The translations under genes were made by a program, and so were the position numbers. This document shows, in pieces, positions 1-5,010 of a stretch of DNA of 8,890 nucleotides; position 1 is the stretch's first letter, and every line of letters starts with the position of its first letter. The notes beneath the pieces are model-generated. The model was not told the origin of the DNA, did not search any database, and saw nothing but the letters and a program-made list of their open reading frames with translations. Source of the DNA: Melioribacteraceae bacterium (GTDB lineage: Bacteria > Bacteroidota > Ignavibacteria > Ignavibacteriales > Melioribacteraceae); NCBI GenBank assembly GCA_027858595.1, contig JAQICK010000462.1, positions 1-8,890 of the forward strand, written 5' to 3'.

Positions 1-45
1 AAAAAAACATACAAAACACAAAAATTAAACTAACTCAAGTTTAAC

Positions 46-273
46 ATGGGGAGGACTATATATTGGCATATTTGGAGGGCAGCCAATTTATATATTTGTC
101 TTTACCCTGAATCGCTGCACGAAATTACTGTGATTAAGCGACAAGATTATTTTTCATATATTCCCTCTTGGGGTTGGGTTGGAATTGGTCACATGGACCC
201 AGAGAAAACAATATTTCCACTCGCACCAGTCTACTCTGAACTTAAAAATATTAAAAGCTGTGGATGTATGTAA
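46..273 (+). CDS. Small hypothetical protein (75 aa), doubtful
   Basis: I do not recognise this 75-residue ORF. It begins at the first ATG after an in-frame stop (TAA at 31-33) and ends 18 bases before the terminator hairpin at 292-350, which is where a real gene on this strand would end. It is rich in aromatic residues (five Trp, six Tyr) and ends in SCGCM. It has no signal peptide, no convincing membrane segment and no motif I can name. No Shine-Dalgarno sequence precedes the ATG; the upstream 45 bases are A-rich. Neighbouring priA converges from the other strand. It could be a genuine small protein, the tail of a decayed gene, or a chance ORF. The well-placed terminator is the only support. 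Confidence 0.3.
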   Translation: MGRTIYWHIWRAANLYICLYPESLHEITVIKRQDYFSYIPSWGWVGIGHMDPEKTIFPLAPVYSELKNIKSCGCM

Positions 274-291
274 GCGAGCTTAAAATATTAT

Positions 292-350
292 AATTATAGC
301 AAAATTAAACCCACAATTTTTAACTGTATTGTGGGTTTTTTGCTATAATT
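292..350. terminator. Bidirectional two-tier terminator hairpin
   Basis: The inner stem is AAACCCACAAT (307-317) against ATTGTGGGTTT (328-338) with a 10-base loop. A second, outer stem pairs AATTATAGCAAA (292-303) with TTTGCTATAATT (339-350). T-runs lie at 336-341 on the + strand, and the matching A-run at 301-304 gives a U-run on the minus strand. It sits between two convergent transcripts, and its right arm overlaps the first two bases of the priA stop codon (349-351), so it can end both. Confidence 0.8.
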
Positions 351-2814
351 AACTTGTGCTTTGTGGGTCCATATCAATTATAGGTTTAATATCGCTAAAC
401 TTTGATCGTTGATTGTATTCAATGAATGATTCAAGAACAGCTTTACGTAAATACTTTCCACTTGGGTCTATTGATTTTTGACTTTTGATTAAAATCTTAA
501 ATCGATATTTCCCTTTTATCCGTGCTATCATTGCTGGTTGAGGAACAGAGATTGAGAGCGACGCTTCTTTTTTAATTAATATATTGTAGAAGTCATTTAA
601 GGCTCCACGAGCTTTATGCTCGCTATCATCTTTTGTTTCAACGGTGCAAATTCTTGTGAACGGAGGATATTCACTCTCTTCGCGGAGTTTTATTTCGTTT
701 TTATAAAATCCGTGGTAATCGTTTGCTACTACTTTTTGAAGAACAAAATGAGAGGGATTTTGAGTTTGGATTAGAACTTCCCCTTCAATGGAGCTACGTC
801 CTGCCCTGCCTGAAACTTGTGTTAGTAATTGAAATGTTCTTTCATCAGCTCTAAAATCTGGAATCCATAGTGTCGTTTCGGCTGAAATAACTCCTACAAG
901 AGTTACGTTTGAAAAATCCAATCCCTTTGCTACTATTTGGGTTCCAACAAGAATTTGTGTTTCACCACTTTTAAAACGATTTAGAATTTCGCCAAGCTTT
1001 CCTTTTCTGTTCAATGTGTCGGAATCAATTCGTTCAATTTTAACATCAGGAAAATTGTAGAGCAATTCATCTTCAACACGTTGCGTTCCAGTTCCAAAGA
1101 ATTTTAGCGATAACGAACCACACTTCACACAAGCCTTCGGAACTGGCTTTGTATTTCCACAGTAGTGGCATTGTAAAATGTTTTTATTAATATGATGCAC
1201 CATTGAGACAGAACAATTTTCGCACATCTCAATTTCGCCACAATCCTCACAATAAATTTGTGTTGCAAATCCGCGCCTGTTTTGGAGAATAATTACAGAC
1301 TCATTTTTTTGCAAGCGGTCGTTAATCTTGTCAACTAAAGCTTTCGAAAAAGCACCATCCATTTTCTTGTTTTTTTGTTCGTATGACACATCAACAAGTT
1401 TAACAAGTGGAAGCTTCGCAGCATTAATTCTATCTTTTAGCTCAAGCAATTCGTACTTTTTGTTTAATGCGTTGTGCATGCTTTCAACAGATGGAGTAGC
1501 TGAGCCAAGTAGAATTGGCGCATTATTCATGCTCGCCTTTACCACAGCGGCATCGCGAGCATTATACTTTGGAACCATATCATATTGCTTATAACTTCCG
1601 TCATGTTCTTCGTCAACTATTATTACTCCAATGTTTTTTAGCGGAACAAAGAGAGCCGAACGAGGACCAATAACTACGCGGTATTTTCCATTTATAATTC
1701 CACGCCACGCATCATAGCGTTCGCCAAGCGACATTCTACTGTGCATTACAGTAATGGATTCACCAAGCTCATTATAAAACCGTGTAGTAATTTGGGGAGT
1801 AAGTGATATTTCTGGAACAAGCACAATTGCATTTCTTCCAATATCCAACGCTTTTCTAACAAGTTCAATATAGACTTGTGTTTTTCCACTTCCAGTAATT
1901 CCGTGTAGTAAGTAGGGCTTAAACGATTTAGAGAGAATGTTTTCGGAAACGTTTTTAACAATTGTTTTTTGGTCGGATGTTAATTTAATGTTCTTTTTAT
2001 CTTCAGCGTAAGTTTCCATAAACTTTCGCTCAACCTCTTTATAAAATATAGAAATTAAATCCTTTTTGAATAAAGACTCTACGGATGATTGATTAGAATT
2101 AGTTTTCTTTAGTAATTGTGCCAATGGAAATTCCTCTTCGGGTGCTGAGAGTAATTCCATCAAAACTATTACTTGCTTTGTAGATCGTTTTTCTATTTCG
2201 GGCAAAGAGGCGTAAACGTCATCAATGTTTTTGTTTAACTTTATATGCTTAATCTTTTTTACTTTAACTTTCGCATCTTCAATTTCATTTAATAAGGTTA
2301 CAGCACCTTTCTTTTCGAGAGTATTAACAATTGAATAGATTGATTTTTTCATTGCTAATTTTTGAAGTAGTGAAAATGTGTAAGTTTCCTTTTGGCTTAG
2401 TAAATCTAAAACTTTAGCACGAGTTGAGTTTTTATTTTTCTCTTCTTTATAAAGTTCAAAACAGAAGTCCATATCGGATACAACTTTTTTCTTAGATTCA
2501 ACATCCAACCCATATGGCACTGAGTTTCGTAGTGCTTCACCAAGTGAGCTAATGTAATATTCACTTACCCACTCGTAAAACTTTAACTCATTTTTCCCAA
2601 ATATTGGCGCTGTATCAAGCACATCGCGAATAGGTTTAATTTTGTGTTCTGTTTCTGCTTCTTCAATTACATCAATAACAAATCCAGTAAGTGTTCTTTT
2701 CCCAAATGGAACTACAACACGAACTCCAACAAGCACAAGCTCTTCAAATTCTTCAGGAATTGAATACGTGAACGAATTCCTAAATGGAAGTGGAAATACT
2801 ATTTTAGCAAACAT
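349..2814 (-). CDS. priA: Primosomal replication restart helicase PriA
   Basis: PriA is the 3'-5' superfamily 2 helicase that recognises stalled or repaired forks and starts primosome reassembly for DnaB loading. The 821 residues contain the N-terminal DNA-binding region with the typical opening FPLPFRNSFTYSIP, then the helicase core: Walker A GITGSGKT (305-312), DEEH box (401-404), motif III GSAT (437-440), and motif VI QVSGRAGR (666-673). Eight cysteines in four CxxC pairs form the two zinc sites (C522, C525, C531, C534, C549, C552, C562, C565), inserted between the two helicase lobes as in the family. It is about 90 residues longer than the E. coli protein (732), probably through a long Lys-rich linker near residues 105-260. 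The ATG at 2814 gives the conserved N-terminus MFAKIVFPLP; no clear Shine-Dalgarno precedes it. All key residues are present, so it should be active. Identification is certain. Confidence 0.97.
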   Translation of the reverse strand: MFAKIVFPLPFRNSFTYSIPEEFEELVLVGVRVVVPFGKRTLTGFVIDVIEEAETEHKIKPIRDVLDTAPIFGKNELKFYEWVSEYYISSLGEALRNSVPYGLDVESKKKVVSDMDFCFELYKEEKNKNSTRAKVLDLLSQKETYTFSLLQKLAMKKSIYSIVNTLEKKGAVTLLNEIEDAKVKVKKIKHIKLNKNIDDVYASLPEIEKRSTKQVIVLMELLSAPEEEFPLAQLLKKTNSNQSSVESLFKKDLISIFYKEVERKFMETYAEDKKNIKLTSDQKTIVKNVSENILSKSFKPYLLHGITGSGKTQVYIELVRKALDIGRNAIVLVPEISLTPQITTRFYNELGESITVMHSRMSLGERYDAWRGIINGKYRVVIGPRSALFVPLKNIGVIIVDEEHDGSYKQYDMVPKYNARDAAVVKASMNNAPILLGSATPSVESMHNALNKKYELLELKDRINAAKLPLVKLVDVSYEQKNKKMDGAFSKALVDKINDRLQKNESVIILQNRRGFATQIYCEDCGEIEMCENCSVSMVHHINKNILQCHYCGNTKPVPKACVKCGSLSLKFFGTGTQRVEDELLYNFPDVKIERIDSDTLNRKGKLGEILNRFKSGETQILVGTQIVAKGLDFSNVTLVGVISAETTLWIPDFRADERTFQLLTQVSGRAGRSSIEGEVLIQTQNPSHFVLQKVVANDYHGFYKNEIKLREESEYPPFTRICTVETKDDSEHKARGALNDFYNILIKKEASLSISVPQPAMIARIKGKYRFKILIKSQKSIDPSGKYLRKAVLESFIEYNQRSKFSDIKPIIDMDPQSTS

Positions 2815-2844
2815 GGTTTAGGGGAGAGGTTAGAGATGAAAGGC

Positions 2845-2881
2845 AAGAAGTCAGAAGTGAGAAGTTAGAAAAGCACTTCTC
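2845..2881. repeat. Three tandem GAAGT heptamers with an inverted copy
   Basis: AAGAAGT (2845-2851), CAGAAGT (2852-2858) and GAGAAGT (2859-2865) are head-to-tail copies of NAGAAGT. An inverted copy ACTTCTC at 2875-2881 can pair with the third unit (stem of 7, loop of 9). The array lies in the 117-base gap upstream of priA, where the minus-strand transcript reads as a pyrimidine-rich leader. It looks like a simple-sequence repeat; a role in priA expression is only possible. Confidence 0.7.
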
Positions 2882-2931
2882 TTTTGGATTAGCATCCACA
2901 ATAGTATAGTTCAATCTGTTTATTGCTTTAC

Positions 2932-3990
2932 TCATAATACTGCTGGTTCGGTTAGTGTTATCGTTTGTTTTTGAACATCTAGTTCAGCGTTTATTCCAAA
3001 AGGGATTGTGTATTTGTTTTCAACGTGTCCGAAAGATAATCCATAAATTACAGGAACACCTAAATCGTAAAGTTTATTGTAAAGAACTTCTTTTAATGAA
3101 AGCGTCTGTTCGCCTTTGGCAGAGCCGATTTTCGCATTACACTTCCTAAAGACCCCAAGTGCAATTCCAGCAACTTCTTCCAGTTTACCAGCTTGATAAA
3201 GGTGTGTTAACATTCTGTCAACTCTGTATGGTTTTTCATCTATTTCTTCGAGATAAAGAATTTTGCCTTTGTAGTCAACATCGTATGGAGTTCCAAGAAA
3301 AGTAACTGCCAAGCTAAGATTTCCACCAATTAATTCGCCAGAAGCTTTTCCTTCGCGGATTGTGTAAGTATCAAAATCACTTCCCCTATCACTATCATCA
3401 GCTGGAGTAAAAACCGTTTTGGGTTGTGGACTCATAATTGTCTTTATAAGATTATCGACAGAGAACTCATTAAATGTTGATGTTGCAACCGGTCCGTGAA
3501 ATGTAATCAATCCTGTTTGTGAATAAATTGCGTAGTGCAGTGCGGTTATATCGCTATATCCAACAAGTACCTTTGGATTTGCCTTTATTGCATCATAATT
3601 TATTTCACGTAGCATTCGAGCAACGCCGTATCCACCACGCACACAGAAGATTCCATCAACTTTATCATTTTCAAACATATGATTTAAATCATTTGCACGA
3701 ACCTCATCCTTTCCAGCAAGATAGCCGTATTTTGATTTTATCTCGTTTGTATAGTATGGCTTAAAACCTAAGGATTCAATGTTTTCAATAGCGTCTTGAA
3801 GAGCATTATCAGAAATATATCCAGCAGGAGCAATGAGTCCAACAGTGTCTCCTTTGTTTAATCGCATTGGCTTAATCTTAGGAGGCATATTGGTTTTGCT
3901 CTGAGTATTTCCATAAATATTGCTTATTCCAGACATTGAAGATGCACCCGTGAATAATGCAGTATTTCTAATAAATGTACGCCGTTTCAT
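2932..3990 (-). CDS. Exported L,D-carboxypeptidase, peptidase family S66
   Basis: Family S66 enzymes cleave the terminal D-alanine from murein tetrapeptides (the LdcA reaction in peptidoglycan recycling); some relatives cleave other peptides such as microcin C. The 352 residues have the family signature in order: GLIAPAG (51-57), the glycine-rich CVRGGYGVARML (116-127), the nucleophile in VGYSDITALH (Ser146), the acid in LEEIDEKPYRVDR (Glu248 likely), and the catalytic His322 in SFGHVENK. The triad is complete and the length is normal once the leader is removed. The N-terminus reads MKRRTFIRN, then a weakly hydrophobic stretch to about residue 27, which is a Tat-type signal with twin arginine at 3-4, so the product probably acts in the periplasm or at the envelope. 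It shares strand with priA, 117 bases upstream of it, and is divergent from the DUF4920 gene. Family is certain; exact substrate is not. Confidence 0.93.
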   Translation of the reverse strand: MKRRTFIRNTALFTGASSMSGISNIYGNTQSKTNMPPKIKPMRLNKGDTVGLIAPAGYISDNALQDAIENIESLGFKPYYTNEIKSKYGYLAGKDEVRANDLNHMFENDKVDGIFCVRGGYGVARMLREINYDAIKANPKVLVGYSDITALHYAIYSQTGLITFHGPVATSTFNEFSVDNLIKTIMSPQPKTVFTPADDSDRGSDFDTYTIREGKASGELIGGNLSLAVTFLGTPYDVDYKGKILYLEEIDEKPYRVDRMLTHLYQAGKLEEVAGIALGVFRKCNAKIGSAKGEQTLSLKEVLYNKLYDLGVPVIYGLSFGHVENKYTIPFGINAELDVQKQTITLTEPAVL

Positions 3991-4043
3991 ATTCTTATTC
4001 TTTTATATTTGGAAAACAATATAAATGCTTTTATTTTAGGCTT

Positions 4044-4051
4044 ATTATAAT
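4044..4051. promoter_or_regulatory. Palindromic -10-like box between divergent genes
   Basis: ATTATAAT is a perfect palindrome and so presents TATAAT to both strands (4046-4051 on +, 4044-4049 on minus) in the spacer between the carboxypeptidase and DUF4920 starts. It would leave leaders of roughly 25 and 45 bases. I see no good -35 on either side. A TATATTTG at 4004-4011 also matches the Bacteroidota -7 consensus TAnnTTTG on the + strand, without a clear -33 TTG. The spacer is so AT-rich that chance matches are likely. Confidence 0.3.
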
Positions 4052-4071
4052 TGAAAAATAAAAATACTAAC

Positions 4072-4076
4072 AGGAG
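4072..4076 (+). promoter_or_regulatory. Shine-Dalgarno deciding the DUF4920 gene start
   Basis: AGGAG lies seven bases before the ATG at 4084. This selects 4084 over the upstream in-frame TTG at 4051, which would add an 11-residue charged prefix ahead of the signal peptide and has no ribosome binding site. It is the strongest ribosome binding site in the window. Confidence 0.8.
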
Positions 4077-4083
4077 AATTAGA

Positions 4084-4551
4084 ATGCAGAAATATATTTT
4101 ATTGTTTGCTTTTACAGTTTTAATGAGTGCAAATTTATTTGCAGAAGATGTGAAAAAATATGGACAGGAAATTACATTAACAGAAACAGTGAAAGTTTCA
4201 GAAATTTTAGGCAATCCTGAAAACTTTGAAGGCAAGAAAGTACTTGTTGAAGGAACAATAGTTAATGTTTGCGAAAAAAGAGGTTGTTGGATTGAGTTAG
4301 CAAGCGATAAAGAGTTTGAAACAATTCGTATAAAAGTTAAAGATGGCGAAATTATTTTTCCAATGGAAGCTAAAGGAAAAACGGCTTTAGTTGAAGGAGA
4401 ATTTTATTCGTTCGCAGTTGAATCTGATGCTGAGTGTTCTGGAACTAGTTGTGGTGACCACAAGAAAGAAGGCGAAGAAGCTGAATGTGAACACAAGGAA
4501 AAACAAGTTAAAACTATCTATCAAATTAAAGGTCTTGGGGCTAAAATATAA
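4084..4551 (+). CDS. Exported DUF4920-domain protein with Cys/His-rich tail
   Basis: This 155-residue protein starts with a Sec signal peptide (MQKYILLFAF, hydrophobic to about residue 19, likely cut after Ala20 before EDVKKYG). The mature part has the features of DUF4920 proteins: an opening KKYGQEI, then VSEILGNPENFEGKKVLVEGTIVNVC region (about 39-63), then CEKRGCWIEL with Cys63 and Cys68, a beta-rich OB-like core, and a closing YQIKGLGAKI. The family has no established function; similar proteins are periplasmic in Bacteroidota and relatives. Between about residues 112 and 142 there is a strongly acidic stretch with Cys118, Cys123, His126, Cys135 and His137, which looks able to bind a metal. 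The gene is divergent from the carboxypeptidase and stands alone, ended by the terminator at 4574. Family assignment is fairly sure; metal binding is inference. Confidence 0.82.
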   Translation: MQKYILLFAFTVLMSANLFAEDVKKYGQEITLTETVKVSEILGNPENFEGKKVLVEGTIVNVCEKRGCWIELASDKEFETIRIKVKDGEIIFPMEAKGKTALVEGEFYSFAVESDAECSGTSCGDHKKEGEEAECEHKEKQVKTIYQIKGLGAKI

Positions 4552-4573
4552 TAAGTCCACATAGTTTTTTAAT

Positions 4574-4606
4574 AAACCCAATTATATTTTTAATTGGGTT
4601 TTCTTT
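4574..4606 (+). terminator. Rho-independent terminator of the DUF4920 gene
   Basis: A perfect 11-bp stem, AAACCCAATTA (4574-4584) with TAATTGGGTTT (4591-4601), has a six-base loop and is followed by TTCTTTT. It starts 22 bases after the DUF4920 stop codon. Confidence 0.88.
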
Positions 4607-4706
4607 TCTAACCCACAATCTACACCAAAGTAACAATCCAATAAATAACAGCTCACACAACAAGATAGGATATTAGGATTCTTTTTGATTTAAACTCCAT
4701 TTTTAA

Positions 4707-4850
4707 TTATCTTCTAAAAGTTCTTTTAATAATTATGATAATAGAGTGGCATTTAAAAAGACCTATTCCCTTGCCACCCCAAAAACATGGAACGTTAAAG
4801 CCGAATTAATGCCAGTTGCGTTTCAATTCATCTTTGCTGCGTCAGGTTAA
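4707..4850 (+). other. ORF-like relic or repeated intergenic element
   Basis: A 47-codon open stretch runs from the stop at 4704 to TAA at 4848-4850. It lacks an ATG except one 14 codons from the end (4809), though GTG occurs at 4746. From about 4743 on, the base composition is clearly richer in G and C than the flanks. The reading ends in FIFAASG. A second frame, ATG 4735 to TAA 4809, gives a 24-residue peptide rich in proline. No ribosome binding site serves either. This could be the tail of a decayed gene or a multi-copy intergenic element that happens to be open; I cannot separate these by eye. Confidence 0.35.
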
Positions 4851-4918
4851 TGTATTGTTTAAAAACTGATTTAATAAATAAACAAATATTTATATAACAT
4901 ATATTGAGAGTATAAACA

Positions 4919-4957
4919 ATTGTTCTTATTCCACCATTTTGTATGGATAAGAACAAT
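4919..4957. repeat. Inverted repeat upstream of the HD-Hsp90 gene
   Basis: ATTGTTCTTAT (4919-4929) pairs perfectly with ATAAGAACAAT (4947-4957). A further CCAT/ATGG (4934-4937 with 4943-4946) can close the top, leaving four bases bulged on the left side. No T-run follows, so it is a poor terminator. It sits 53 bases before the ATG at 5011 and could be a protein-binding site, a leader-RNA hairpin, or the end of an inserted segment. Confidence 0.6.
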
Positions 4958-4962
4958 GATTT

Positions 4963-4972
4963 AACACAAACG
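4963..4972 (+). repeat. Left copy of a 10-base direct repeat flanking the HD-Hsp90 gene
   Basis: AACACAAACG here matches AACACGAACG at 7444-7453 in nine of ten bases and in the same orientation. The two copies bracket the HD-Hsp90 gene tightly: 38 bases before its first ATG and directly after its stop codon. This is what a single-gene cassette or target-site duplication could leave, but a 9/10 match could arise by chance. Confidence 0.35.
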
Positions 4973-5010
4973 TTGTGCTTCATGTAGTGAATACAGCCAT
5001 TCAAATATAA

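Larger units (their letters stand above)
4607..5010. other. Gene-free 404-base region before the HD-Hsp90 gene
   Basis: This stretch has no ordinary gene. It holds an AT-rich lead (4607-4735), an ORF-like relic of higher GC (4707-4850), an AT-rich run (4850-4918), a hairpin (4919-4957), a short inverted pair CACAA/TTGTG (4965-4969 and 4973-4977), the left copy of a 10-base direct repeat (4963-4972), and a weak stem TGAAT/ATTCA (4988-4992 and 4999-5003) just before the ATG. No tRNA or other structured RNA gene is visible. It marks the change from core-looking to accessory-looking DNA. Confidence 0.6.

Noticed and set aside
1328..1594. 88-codon plus-strand ORF within priA
   Set aside because: It is antisense to the conserved helicase core of priA, including DEEH and GSAT neighbours, and has no independent support.
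3987..4235. 82-codon minus-strand ORF overlapping the carboxypeptidase start and DUF4920 gene
   Set aside because: It lies antisense to a gene with a strong ribosome site and signal peptide, and its reading is low-complexity Lys/Ile/Phe. It is a shadow.
4735..4809. 24-codon ATG ORF in the spacer
   Set aside because: It is too short, has no ribosome site, and competes with a longer open frame over the same bases.
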